Below are positions 21,300-32,893 of a DNA stretch of 64,000 nucleotides, one piece after another. The notes beneath the pieces are model-generated. The model made no database searches, was not told where the DNA came from, and saw nothing but the letters and a program-made list of their open reading frames with translations. A program made the position numbers and the translations under genes. Within the stretch, counting starts at the first letter, position 1, and each line of letters begins with the position of its first letter. Source of the stretch: Sphagnum magellanicum (taxonomy: Eukaryota > Streptophyta > Sphagnopsida > Sphagnales > Sphagnaceae); NCBI GenBank assembly GCA_021904315.1, contig CM038908.1, positions 24,510,501 to 24,574,500 on the forward strand. The letters are read 5' to 3'.

Positions 21300-22060
21300 T
21301 ATTCTCACTAAACGTCGTCTCTCTCGGTTCCTTTGTTTGCTCGCAGGATACGTTGCTGCGCTCATTTCTCCTCTCGACTTTTGCCGCTCGCTGCTGTTTG
21401 TGTTGTCTCCTCTTCTTTTGTTCTGCCGTCTCCTCTTCTTTGCGCTGGCACATTCTGAACAAGATCACGCTGATATTCGGATTCCTTGACTTCTCAGGTT
21501 TGTTTTGATGTTTCCAATTCCTGTATTTGTGCTTGATTCAGTTCGCATTGGTGTGAAAGTTTCCTGTGTTCTGCATTCTCTTCGTTCGACTGGCAAATTC
21601 TGCACAAATCATGCTGATCTTCGGATTCCCTGACTTCTCAGGTTTGTCTTGGTGTTTCCAATTCCTGTATTTGTGCTTGATGCAGTTCGCATTCGTGTGA
21701 AAGTTTCCTGTGTTCTGCCTTCTCTTCTTTCGACTGGCACATTCTGAACAAAATCATGCTGACATTCGGATTCCTTGACTTCTCAGGTTTGTTTTGTTCT
21801 TTGAAATTCCTGTATTTGTGCTTGATTCAGTTCGCATTCGTCTGAAAGCGTTCTTGCCTAGTAGTGTTTTTGTTCTTATCGGTGGCTATAATGTTGATAT
21901 TCGCATTCCCTTGCTTTTGAGCTTTGTTTTGCTTGCTTCAATTCCTGCATCTGTGCTTGGTTCAGTTCGTATTGGTGTGAAGTTTGATTCTTAATTGTTT
22001 TCCTGTTCTGTTCGTAATAATGATTCGGATTCCTCGACTTCTCTCCCAGCTTTGCGTCGG
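21300..22060 (+). repeat. 144-bp tandem array in a transcript-leader-like region
   Basis: After a CT-rich stretch (21300-21440), three good units and at least one degraded unit follow at 144-145-base spacing. The landmark TTGACTTCTCAGGTTTG falls with its TTCTCA at 21491, 21635 and 21780 (the second unit has CTGACTTCTCAGG). Each unit also has a GGCA(C/A)ATTCTG(A/C)ACA block and CCTGTATTTGTGCTTGAT, followed by CAGTTCGCATT. A decayed unit follows at about 21893-21980. The composition differs sharply from the AT-rich flanks and resembles plant 5' leaders or first introns. No protein is evident. Confidence 0.75.
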
Positions 22061-22363
22061 TTGTTGATTCAATACAAAGAACTGAATCAAGCTATACCTA
22101 CAGGTACCTACGTCCTTTTCCAATCTGCATCTTTGCCGATAGATTTTCATTGTCGGATCGATAGATAAAAGATTTCGACTTGATCTCCTCTTTTAAACTA
22201 AAGAAGGTGCTGCATCCAGCGATCCCCCACAAGTTCATTAGTATGCAAATTCCCAGACCTTGAATGCATTCAAGCACTATGTAACGATGAGATTTGTGGA
22301 GATGCACTTGCAACTATGTTGCACATAAATACCAAACCAACATGTCTAACTCTCTTGTTGCAG

Positions 22364-23349
22364 GCATTGGAGAATACTTTCCAGACTGGAACAGTAAAAG
22401 AAGAGCCAGAGACTTTGCTTCACAAGGTTAATTAAGTTTCATGACTAAGACAATGCTTTTGTAATTTTGGGGTTCAGTCACAAACAGACAAATCATTGCA
22501 GATCCTTGTGTGAAGGAACACCAGTGATTGTCTTCTTAATACTTCTCATCATCTTCTTCATCCATATAAAGCCGAAAATCTGTTTCATAGTTTCCACATT
22601 TGCCTTTAAGCAGATAATGTGGATCTTTGAGACTCATGGTGGACTTCAAAACGAACAATTTTGTAGTGGACAGACAATCTTGCCAATGTACATATCTCAA
22701 GTTTGGAATTTGACAGACTACAATTGTGCAGTTTCACAAAGCGTTTGGGACTCTGAAAGAAGTTGCCAAGGGACAGCTCCATGTACCACTTTTGAGATAT
22801 GTGTGTGTATCAATCTGCAGTCTCCTGATGATGTTTGAATCTATTGAGCTCTCATCATACTGCAACAGATATTGTCACAAAACAATGAGCTGCAGAGAAT
22901 GATGATCAACCAACAATTTGACTACATGTCAGATTCGGTTCAAGATTTCTCTCCTATACATTATCTGGTTCATTTTCTCTCCCTACTCCAAGTTGCCACT
23001 CAATTCACAAACCTGAATCATGAAAAGATATGTGCAATAACAAATCCTGAAAAGGCATAGCCTTAACTGGCTTAATTAGACGGCATTTGTATAAGCTGAC
23101 AATGGTATTTGCCCATTGTCAGCTTTAAAAGTCTCTGATGATTTTTACTGCTGTAGGCATGCCTCATCATCCTTCTGAGTATCAATAACATGTGTCTGCT
23201 GCAGCTGTGGAAGCAAAGAAAAGCATCTGAAACATGTTCTCAGAATCAGGCATTACTGAAGGAAGGGCTTGAAAACCTCGAAGTTGATGCAAATCACCAG
23301 AAACGGGAAGCTGAATCTGAAAGGAAGATTACCTCCATTGGAGTTATAG
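22364..23349 (+). other. Series of exon-like plus-strand segments, gene not identified
   Basis: Four segments have plausible acceptors, and three of them also plausible donors: 22364-22426 (reads ALENTFQTGTVKEEPETLLH, ends CACAAG|gtta), 22732-22800 (FHKAFGTLKEVAKGQLHVPL, then |gtgtgt), 22869 onward (ILSQNNELQRMMINQQFDY, no clear end) and 23205-23349 (LWKQRKASETCSQNQALLKE..NLEVDANHQKREAESERK, then |gtgagc). The first two are multiples of three and open in phase 0. No family is recognised, and no start or full frame could be assembled, so this may be a decayed gene or a noncoding transcript. The tandem array just upstream could be its leader. The last segment overlaps the 3' end of the minus-strand gene at 23294-23812. 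Confidence 0.3.
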
Positions 23350-23812
23350 GTGAGCAACCCCCACCACCTTCATCGCCACAACCGGTTGGCTTCATCTTCT
23401 TCCTCGCCTCTTGATCTCTAGTCATCTCCGTAAGCAGTTTCCTCTTCTGCTCCGGAACAGCAGTAGCACTAGTGGTACTAGGGCAATGAATCTCCACTGA
23501 GAAAATCTCGGTCAACACCTCGCCCACTTGAAGAAGGTAGTTGTGCATTGCTTCCTGCAACAGTTTGAGCTTTTCTCGAAGATCATCAATCATGTTCTGT
23601 TGTTGTTGCCTCTTCACCTGTTCAAGCAGCTTCTCCTTGATGGCAGCGAATACCGCCACCTGCTTCTGGATGGCGGCATTGTATGCCTCCTCTTCACTAC
23701 AGTACACATCAACCACTCGACCACTAGCATCATCTCGCGATTCGCGCAACACAATGTTGTACAAGTTTTTGTGGCTGACTAGAGGACTTGCAACAGCACT
23801 TCCCGGTGCCAT
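23294..23812 (-). CDS. Hypothetical coiled-coil protein, 172 aa
   Basis: This is a single open frame. The ATG at 23812 opens MAPGSAVASPLVSHKNLYNI. A longer in-frame start at 23869 would add 19 residues, but MAPGSAV looks like a plant start. Residues about 45-115 form a Gln/Lys/Glu-rich coiled coil (KEKLLEQVKRQQQQNMIDDL, then REKLKLLQEAMHNYLLQVGE). A basic segment (EQKRKLLTEMTRDQEARKKM) and a Gly-rich tail follow. No signal peptide or membrane segment is visible. Composition is less AT-rich than the flanks, which supports coding. I do not recognise the family. The start-proximal flank at 24225-24242 carries a telo-box motif. Confidence 0.55.
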   Translation of the reverse strand: MAPGSAVASPLVSHKNLYNIVLRESRDDASGRVVDVYCSEEEAYNAAIQKQVAVFAAIKEKLLEQVKRQQQQNMIDDLREKLKLLQEAMHNYLLQVGEVLTEIFSVEIHCPSTTSATAVPEQKRKLLTEMTRDQEARKKMKPTGCGDEGGGGCSPITPMEVIFLSDSASRFW

Positions 23813-24224
23813 TTTATAAGGTAAAAACCCACAAATCCCTCTTTCTGGAAACCCGGATCTGAAGTGCAACTAGTCTTCGTTACTTGGCAGACAACCCAAA
23901 AAGTCTTCCTTATCAGAGTCAGAATGCTCTCACTACTACTGCTACTGGATTGCCGCTTTGTGAAGATCACCAGCAACTAGAAATCCATCAAGAACAACTT
24001 CAATGGAAAAAACCTTGAACACACAAGAAGACACCAGAAAAGATTATGCAAAAACAACTCAGGAACTCAGGATTGTTACTCCGCAGAAACAGAGTTTTCT
24101 GCTGCAAGGAAAGAGAATTTGTAACTGTTTTCTTGGTGAGTAAGTAGCTGGGTTTGTCTGTGTGTCTCTCTCTTCTTTATTTTCCTACTTACGGCTCTTA
24201 ATCAAGTGGCATCCAAGAGTGCAA

Positions 24225-24242
24225 GGGTTTAGGGTTTAGGGC
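24225..24242 (-). promoter_or_regulatory. Telo-box-like motif upstream of the 172-aa gene
   Basis: GGGTTTAGGGTTTAGGG on the plus strand reads as CCCTAAACCCTAAACCC in the direction of the minus-strand gene, about 415 bases before its ATG. Such interstitial telomere-like boxes are common near start sites of plant growth-related genes. A regulatory role here is inferred. Confidence 0.5.
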
Positions 24243-24289
24243 AGAAAGGGTTTTGTGGAGGAGGGGGCGGGGAGTCTTCATAAGTGACA

Positions 24290-27200
24290 TTCAAGAGTGC
24301 AAGAACGTACTGGTTTTAAATTCTCTTTGAAACATGAAGAAACTGATCAAATTCAAATCCTTTTGTCTATGGAATTTGCTCATCTTGTGGTTGTTGGTGT
24401 TAAAGTTCGTAATATGTGCGTGTTGCAGTGGGTTTGTTCCACTAATTTTCCGTGTTGCTGTGAGCTAGTCTTTGACCTTCGACAACTCAAATTCAAATCC
24501 ATATTTTTAATGAAGTTGATTAGCTTGTGGTTGTTTTATGTTAGTGTTTGTACTTACATGTGGAGTTGCAATTTGTGGTATTTTTCTGTTGCTCTATTTA
24601 AGCAGGAGGATGGTGGATGGACAGGAAACAGTTTTCCATTGGATTTCAAGTGCTCTAGTAGGTCAGCTCTTCTTTACTTTTATGCAGAATCTCCACTCCC
24701 AATAGTAAAAAATATCTTGGTTTCAGTTTATGCATAAATGGAACTGGGAATTCAGTTTTGGGTCCAGTTCTTGAAGAAAATGAATTCTGGTTTTGTTCTC
24801 AAAATCAGACCTCATTCCAGTCTGCTTCTTACTAACCTAGATTGGAACTGGTCATTAACTACCAATTAATCTCAAGTTACCCCTAGTTCTTTTCTTTTTG
24901 TTCAAAAATCTCGATTAAGGTTCTCCTAAATTCTGGTCTGGCTCTTTAAGAAAATAAAATCAAGTTTCAATTCTTTCTCTAATTTTGAAAGTCAGATCGA
25001 TTCTTACTAATCAGAACCAGAACCAACAATTCATAAAAACCCACCCCATTGATAGAATTCACCAGCTACATGCATCTGCTTACTTAATAGTGACCCTTTT
25101 TCATAAGTATCAGACCTATCTTTTACAAGAAAGTTTGTCAAGGTTGAGACATCAACTCAGTTGGGATTCATCCATAACTAAGTCATAACAGGCTTTCAAT
25201 GGATGGTGCATTTGCTTTACTCTGGCTACCAAGTAAGAAGTGTGCATAGCGCAAGTTTACAGTAGCATAGAAAATTCATTTTTGTTGCTATTAGCTCTTA
25301 TTCTCCCTTATAATCAATCAACTGATTCTTAGACCCGCTTTAAACTAGGAGTCAAGGCCAAAAAAATCTTGTTGACTCCTAGTGTAAAGCCTTTGGGGGC
25401 TGATTTCAATGATTGCACCAATAGGAATGCTTGATTTGAGTTCAACCTTGTCCTTGACTCCTAACATAAAAGTGCGCCTTATGCTGAATCAGTCATTTGG
25501 GATGGGGACCAAGTTGGTAAACCTAATTGGTTAGCCCTTGGCCCATGGCCTCAGTTGGGCTTGGCTGCAAGCTTGCTTGGAGCCAGAATTGCTCCAACCT
25601 TGTATGCTCTCTTGTACACAAATGAATACTAAATGGGTATAATATATGAGATGTTCATGTGGATGCAATGGAGTCAGTCATTTGAAAGTTTCTCTTTCCC
25701 TCCACCCCATTAATTAATGTTACTTTGTAACTCTAGATTAGAGTTGCACTTTAGATGTTTTGAAGTGAATTTTTTTGTGTGTTCACAGGAGAGGGCATTG
25801 GGTCAAGGGTTGGTACATTTAGAACCTTCCTGGGAACCAAGTGAAGGAATTTTTTTTAACACTAAACCCAATTCAATGGTCTATCTTACCTTGGGTGTAA
25901 TTAGGGTTTTTCTTTTTCAATTTTGTGGTATTCAAAATTTTGTGAATTTACAGTAGGGAAAAAAAAATCCAAGAATCTCCTAATTCTTTTGTCAAAAAAG
26001 AGTGACCAAACTTGTTGAAAACAATAAATCACTGCTTTAATCCTCCACCAATTTCTTAATAGAAGAACACATGTTTTTCTTGTCATTTAAAATTGGGGAA
26101 GACGAACATTTTCTTGGGAACATGGTTTCCCAAGAATAAATGCCACCAAATACCCTAGTACCTCGGCCACTTCGACACTACTTATATTATTTTCAAAAAT
26201 GTTGAAAATTTCAAAATTATTTTGTCCAAATCAAAAAAATATTGTGAAGGATAACAGTGAATATTTAGGAATATTTTATTTGTTGAAATGATTTTTTCAA
26301 AATTAATTTAATTATTCAACAGACATGTGTGGAAATGGCCAAGTTACTATGGTACAACCCAGTCTTGTTCAAAGAAGAGAAGCTTTAAAAAAATAACAAC
26401 CCAAAAATATTTCAATGGTTGATTATTTTTGTGGGTCTGGATCAAATTAAAATATAACAATATTATACAAAAATAATAATTATGATACATTCAAAAGACA
26501 TTTGATCATTTAGTATCAACTCCTAAATCAATTATTCATTATTCACAACATTTGATATTGAATTTATGAATCATTTTTTTCTTCAAATTATGCAATTTGT
26601 GAATTTTTTTTCAAAGTTTTCTAAGGTTTCCAAGTAGGTTGGAAGGTTTAATTTTGATCATCAATATTAAAATGTCAATGTATAAATGTTGCAATATATT
26701 AATATTTAAACAATATAACATTTGAGCAATATATTATATAATAAACTTGATGAGTTTAAAATGTGATGTTCAATTTTATTTTGAATCAAAATGTATTGTA
26801 TCAATGTATTGATATAAATAATCTAATATATTATTACACATCAAATTATAGTGTATTATTATAAATTAAAATTATGTTACATGATGACATGATGTATCGA
26901 TACATTGTGATTTTGATACACTGTAAAAATAAAACAAAAATCATCATAGTTGCTTACAATTTATCGCTAAGTCACAAATATTTTTACTAACAATTTTGTT
27001 GTTTTTAATTGCATGCACATATTTTCGATATAATTTGACTATGGGCTTGTCTTAGGCCTCTTAAAATGGAGAAGGTCCCTGCCCTAGGGCTTTATCTTAA
27101 ATGTACAAAATACAAATCTTCCAGAAAAGGTGTTAAGTGAAATATTTGCTCAAGAAGGAAAATACATGTAATGACCTTTCCCACTGGGAAAATTAAATAT

Positions 27201-27700
27201 AATACCACTTTTACCTTGATTCTTACATTGGGGATGACTTTAATAATAAGATGCTTGCCTTCGATCTTGAGTTCCACCCTCGATTTCCACAGCATTACAT
27301 CATGCCCTTAGTAAGACCTTCTCTTATATTTATAACCTTTTTTTTTATGATGCCATATAAGAGTAGTTTCTTTCATGTCAATTATTTAGGCATGCATCAA
27401 TATTTTTCACATTCATTATTATTTTTAAATATATCCCAAGACCAGCTCATAAACTTGGAAGTAGGAGTTCAAAAGGTGAGAGATTACTTATAGCAAAAGA
27501 AGTTGATCGATCAGATAATCAATAACACTGGAAGATTATGCCATGTGAACCAATTAACAATTTAACCAATTCATGACAAGATTTAAACTATGCACTGACT
27601 TTTGTGAGTCTTAGCATCATGTGCAGATACCTTGTCTCAAAAATAACAAGGGGTGTGTCACACCCGGTGGCCTTGCCATTTACATCAAAAAGTGTCTAAA
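24290..27700. other. Intergenic DNA with an imperfect direct repeat
   Basis: No intact gene is visible. An imperfect direct repeat of about 90-100 bases starts near 24350 and 24490 (shared CAAATTCAAATCC and CTTGTGGTTGTT). Around 24750-25030 are many AACTGG and CTGGTTC-type words, a worn repeat. From 26150 to 27050 the DNA is very AT-rich with words like AATGTATTGATATA. An open frame at 24297-24737 (146 codons) shows no recognisable features. Confidence 0.45.
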
Positions 27701-27985
27701 TGCAAAAGAAGAATTATGAAAACTCAAATATTTCACCATGCAAAAATATAATCTTCAAAAAAGTTTCCTTTAAAAGAAACCAAACTCCTTCAAGATATAT
27801 TATAACTCTATTATAACTAATCTCAAGTTTCAACACAAGCCAAAATATCATCTTTCAAAAATCCTTATATAAAAATAGACCTATTACACCGAGGGGCCAA
27901 AATCCCTTAAGCTACTATACTCTAGAATGAATCTAAACACAATATCCTTGCCTTTGTAGGCCAAGGCCAAAAACCCAAACTGGCA
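27701..27985 (-). repeat. Dispersed repeat family R1, copy B
   Basis: Reverse-orientation counterpart of 15563-15850, with the same ordered landmarks. Just outside it at about 27655-27670 is GTGTGTCACACCCGGTGG, reminiscent of a plant LTR end, but no matching second LTR was found. Confidence 0.8.
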
Positions 27986-28039
27986 AGTTTTCACTGTTCT
28001 ATATCCAAAGCATGCTCTTACAATGCATGGGTAGAGGTA

Positions 28040-28391
28040 CTCTAAGTCATAAGGCTTGTCGCTTATGGACCGGGAATGAGTCCTAACGATGCCACGTAGG
28101 GACCTTGTAGGAGTCTTAAGGCTTGCCCCTTAGGGACCAGGGAGGAAATCCTAAGTTTTGCCCTTACGGACAAAGAAGAGCTTCTGAAGGGTCCCGGGGG
28201 GTTTTGGATAGTTCCTCTCTTTGGGGGAAGAAGGGAAGGGAGAACGGGCAGGAAGAATGGCACCATCTTTGTTGTTGCATTCTGATCTGTAGATTTGTTG
28301 CGGGGTTCTGAATTGTCTCGGAAGAGTTTTGCTGATGATCTATCTGCAAACCTTGTTATTAGTGTCCCTTAATGCATCTCTTTCTTCTGCC
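28040..28391 (+). promoter_or_regulatory. Upstream region of CYP23 with degenerate short repeats
   Basis: Two to three loose units of about 70 bases lie before the start codon: AAGGCTTGTCGCTTATGGACC near 28051, AAGGCTTGCCCCTTAGGGACC near 28119 and a shorter TTTTGCCCTTACGGAC near 28157. No TATA box is convincing. Part of this is probably the 5' leader. Confidence 0.4.
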
Positions 28392-30981
28392 ATGGCTACT
28401 GTCGTTGATGCTGTCGCTGCTCCTCGCCACTGCATTCTCCTCCTTTTCATTCTCTTACTCCTCGGCGTCTCGGTGGCAGAGGTGTATGACCCACATCTAG
28501 GGACTAAACGAGTCGTCTTCCAGGTAGGTACTTAACAGTCTCTTTTTCCCCTCTTTCTTTCTCTTTCCTTTCTCTCGCTCTTTTTCGTACTATTTTTTTT
28601 CCGGAGATTTGCGAATTTTGAAGTTCCAGGGCGTGTGTTTTGGAGATCTGATTCTTCCTGAAAGACTTTGGTCATTGAAGGGGATGTTGTTCCCTTCATT
28701 GTTTACCTTTTTTTCTTTGGGTTTTTTGTTTGGGTTGCATTTTTTGCATTTTTGTTGGGTTTGTTCTTCGGGTGGTGGTAGTGGTGGATTTGAGCTCTGA
28801 GTGACAAGTGGGGTCGAAAAATTCATGCAGACAAAGTATGGAGATATTGAATTTGGGTTTTACCCCAAGGTTGCACCCAAGACTGTGGACCACATTTTCA
28901 AACTAGTTCGCTTGGGTGCTTACAATACCAACCATTTCTTCCGGGTGATTTTCCAACCTCCCATTGCCCCATCGCATGAAATTCATCAGCTGTTGTTGCA
29001 TGACGATGGGTCACCAACACAAATTGCAACAGATTGCAACCCTAACTTTTAAAAATAAACTAGCCTGACCTCCTACCTACCTGAGACAGGCAAATGATTC
29101 TGTTTATTCCAATTGTTATAATCTCTCTACAAACCCATTTCCTCCTGGAGATTTCCATTTCCATTGTTGTGTATTGGATCTATGGAACAAGTCTACTAAC
29201 TGCAGGTTTTATCTCATGACCCTTTTTCTTCCTTTTTCTTGTGCTCTGGTTTGCAGGTGGACAAAGGATTTGTTGCACAGGTAGCTGATGTGATGGGGGG
29301 ACGGGAAGCACCAGTGAATGAAGAGCAGCGCCAAGAAGGGGAGAAAACAGTACCTGGGGAGTTTTCTAAAGTGAAACATGTTCGAGGCATTCTGTCCATG
29401 GGAAGGTACAACCTTATTTCCTTAAATCAGTTGAGCAAGCTGGTTCTCTCCAATGTGTAGTAGTAATCCCAAGATAACTAAACTTCTAATGTGATAGTAG
29501 CCAACTTTCAGTCAGTGTATGGTCCTTTTTGTGCAACTTGATTTTTCATGAAGTACCAAGTCAAAAAAGAAGTGCAAATTGAAACTTAGCTGAATCAGGT
29601 ATTTCGGAATAAACATAATTGTTTAATCAGCCATTTCAATACTTAATGGCAACCGTTGCTAATCTCTCTTGAATAATCTTGTTATTATTTGCTTGAAATG
29701 GGTGTTGTTGAGTGACCTCAAGCAAGGTTATATTGGAAATGGTCAAACCTGAAGTTCTCAATGTGTTGCTGGGGATTCAGATACAGTGACCCCGACAGTG
29801 CAGCATCTTCCTTCTCCATACTCCTTGGATCTGCCCCGCATCTTGATGAGCAAGTAAGGCTTGGGTTTGTTGTCATTTGAAGTGTTTGTCATTGCAGTCT
29901 TGAATCTAGCACCAAATGATATCATCAGTCAGAGTTGTATGTGCATTACAATTTTATTACTGATAATATCTGTTGGTGTCGTTGGAAACACATATAGTAT
30001 GCTGTCTTTGGGAAGGTGACCAAGGGTGATGAGACACTCTCAAAGCTTGAGGAATTACCAACACGCACAGAGGGCATGTTTGTCATGGTGAGTTTGTTTG
30101 CTCCATGAATCAAGTCACCTTTACACAGCTCTTCACAACTCTTCTGTTGGACAGTCCCTCCTTTCCCTGTTTCAATCATACAGGACACAGCTCTGACAAA
30201 TGTTGTTGTTCTTCTTCCTTGCAGCCTCTTGAGCGGATTACTATCATGTCAACATACTATTATGGTATGTATCTCGCTGTCAAGAATCAAAATTATTTCC
30301 CAACTCTTAACAAACATTGAGGACATGATAGACCCAAATCTCCTGCAGCCTTATGCCAAGCTTGATAGTCCCTCAGTTAAAGACCAACACAGATTTAGTC
30401 TGTAGGTATGAGCTGTATAGGAGACTGGGGTATGTTTACCAAAATGTCGTCATTGGTGGCTTGTTGAGGCAGATACAGAAGCAAAGGTGTCAAGCAGTAG
30501 TTGTGAAGATGAGGTCATTATATTGAGGAAGCGCTTGATGCTTGCTGATAAGCTCCTTCAACAGCGGGTACTTTGCACCTCTTTTAGCCATATCTGCAAT
30601 ATGGAATCAGCACTTGTTGGCCATGTCCTGTGAGTGTTCAGCGAGATGTGCTTTTGCACACATATTGCTTGTGAAACATCAATCCATTCCCCCTGGGAGC
30701 ACTAGTAGGTTCTCAAGCCTTAAGTTACCACATGTGGTCCAAAGTTGCAACAGTTGTCACAAACACAGCTGACTGTTTTGCTATTCTATTTGTAAGTATT
30801 TGGCAGCTACCTCTGTTTGACCTGAACACATGGCACAAGTGGCTATTCCACTGAATATTCAGACTGAATAAGAATGAGATAGTGTGAAATGGAGGGAGAG
30901 TTGGATGCTAGAGGAGCTGTTGGAGACTAAAGGACACTTCTGTCTGTTTTGCTTGTGCAGAGGACAGCATTGCTTCCCTGA
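28392..30981 (+). CDS. CYP23: Peptidyl-prolyl isomerase, CYP23-type cyclophilin
   Basis: This is a divergent secretory-pathway cyclophilin, a prolyl cis-trans isomerase-like folding factor. Eight exons: 28392-28523, 28831-28944, 29257-29405, 29781-29853, 29998-30087, 30225-30264, 30473-30567 and 30961-30981. All are GT-AG and total 714 bases, giving 237 aa (Arabidopsis CYP23 is about 226). Residues 1-29 form a signal peptide with a Leu-rich core (HCILLLFILLLLGVSVA). The cyclophilin domain follows: YGDIEFGFYPKVAPKTVDHI, YNTNHFFRVDKGFVAQVADV, GILSMGRYSDPDSAASSF, YAVFGKVTKGDETLSKLEEL and ERITIMSTYYYD. A charged helix (ILRKRLMLADKLLQQR) ends the protein. The last exon encodes only RTALLP and a stop. 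An in-frame ATG at 28329 would lengthen the N-terminus; the later ATG gives the better signal peptide. CYP23 proteins depart from canonical cyclophilin catalytic residues, so activity is uncertain. Confidence 0.93.
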
Positions 30982-31734
30982 AGGAGTGGTACGTTCAGAG
31001 GTTTGTGAATGAGGTGCTCTCTACATTTAGTCACAGAAGGTGGCACTCAAAAATTGACTGTTTTTAGTTAGCCACATATGCCCATGTCACTAGCAATCTG
31101 GGCAGACGCAACTATGTTGCATATCATTGCAGAAACATCTGTTTAGTTCAGTTATACTATGACAAACACTAAAGGGGTGACTTTGTTTGTGGTGTATGCT
31201 ATCCCATTGACATAATTGTTGGGAATGCTCTACACAGCAGCAAAGGCAGATATAAGGAGTTACTTGTCCATTGGCTGTTATTCTGTTTGTCAATCAGATG
31301 GATATAGGTCGGAAATCATCCACCACCACTTGTTTTGTTCACCAAATGGCACATAGGGACAGTGACAAAAACATGGTCAATTGATGAGGGTTTACGATCA
31401 ATTCCCATTAGAAGATTTATTCAAGATGTAGGGCATTCAGGAGATCATACTTGTGTGCACGTGAAATAGAAGATATGAGTTCTAAATCAGTCTAAACTCT
31501 TGTGATTTTGCAACTGCATTGGGTCTACAACTCCAGTCATGAATTGAAATCTGGAAAGTGAAATAGATGTCAATTATCATGATTTGCATTGTCCTTGCTC
31601 CTCCCTCCCAGAGAAGATACCTGCAGTTTTGCAACGAGTTAGACAAAATTGATGAAAGGCAGTTTTGCATTAGGACGGATCACAAATGTATGAAGTTCAG
31701 ATACTGCTGCAATATGTTTGTAGCCATGAAGACA

Positions 31735-32450
31735 ACTCTTGCAATGTCACAAACCACAAAAATTGTGCACCTGTGTCAAGGAAAGGATCCAGTGTATCTT
31801 GAAAGGAAACCTTATCCTAAGGCAACTGAATTAAATTGAAGGATCTCACCCTGGACTGCAGAATGGAGACACAACTCTAGCAATCAGAATTGTGTACCAA
31901 ATCAGAATTGTGTTGTAAGGACATGACTTTGTGACCAAATTTGTAGAATGGAGAGTCTGCAACTCTAGCGGGCAAAGTTTGTTGTGTGGGTACCTGTCTG
32001 TCTTGAGGAAAAAGATTTTCATGTAATCTTGAAAGGAAATCTGTTCCAAGGACCCTGGACTGAAGGATCTCCCCCTGCACTGCCAAAATGGAGACAAAGT
32101 CTGGCAATCAGAATTGCACACCTGTGTGTCAAGGACATGATTTTGCAATCAAAATTGCAGAATGGAGAATCCGCAACTCTAGCAGTCAAAAAAAATCTTT
32201 ATTCACCCATCTCAAGGAAAATCAGTTTTTGGTGTGTTGTCTTGAATGGAAATCTTGTTCCAAGGACCCTAACCTGAAGGACCCTCAACTGCAGAATGGA
32301 GATGAACTCTAGCAATGAGAATTGTGCACTTGTGTGTCAAGGAAAGTGAGTTTGCAATGAGAATTGTGCACCTGTTATGTGTCAAGGAAATGATCTTCAA
32401 AGCAAAATCTGTTCCAAGCCCGCAGAACTGAAAAGGATGTCGCCCTGGAC
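31735..32450. repeat. About 220-bp degenerate tandem repeat between CYP23 and RPB8
   Basis: Units begin near 31840, 32060 and 32279, with a partial one before and a stub (GGATGTCGCCCTGGACTGG) near 32433. Shared blocks are a GGATCTC(A/C)CCCTG(G/C)ACTG start, CAGAATGGAGA or AAAATGGAGACAAAG, CTCTAGCAAT(C/G)AGAATTG, CACCTGTGTGTCAAGGA and CTTGAA(A/T)GGAAATCTTGTTCC variants. Stops occur in all frames. The array falls between the two genes and may belong to a noncoding transcript or a worn transposon. Confidence 0.7.
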
Positions 32451-32863
32451 TGGAGAGTCACAAAAAGGAAGAAGAAGAGAAATTTTGGAGCAAGTGATTC
32501 TGGAAATCATCACAATAATAATATGATTGCATGGAAGTGCAGCTGAGCTGCAAATGGCGAAGACACAGAAACTCCATATGTTCCCCTCTCTGGCTCTTTC
32601 ACGGAGCTTGCAAAACAGTTGTGCTTTCTGCTCCTAAAGAGTGCGAGGAAATGAGCGTGCTGCCCCCGACCTGTGAACATGGATCAGCTCGATTATGCAC
32701 AGGAAACGCAAAGCTGCGTGGTGAAGGAGAAGGAAAGAAACTTAGAAACACAGATTTAGAAGCTGCACAGCGAGAGGGACGCGTTTCTCACGGTCCCACC
32801 CGCTCTTTCTTTTTCTTTGTTTACTGTGAGGAGCAGTGGAACAAAACAACAGCAAAACGGATA

Positions 32864-32893
32864 TGCTCCTCCTCCTCCTCCTCCTCCTCCTCA
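32864..32893. repeat. (TCC)n microsatellite in the RPB8 5' region
   Basis: Nine or so CTC triplets in a row, about 120 bases before the RPB8 ATG, probably within its 5' leader. Confidence 0.9.

Noticed and set aside
23205-23349. BCAS2/SPF27-like splicing factor exon
   Set aside because: The WKxxN...E..NxxRK-type pattern is loose and the other segments do not match that family.
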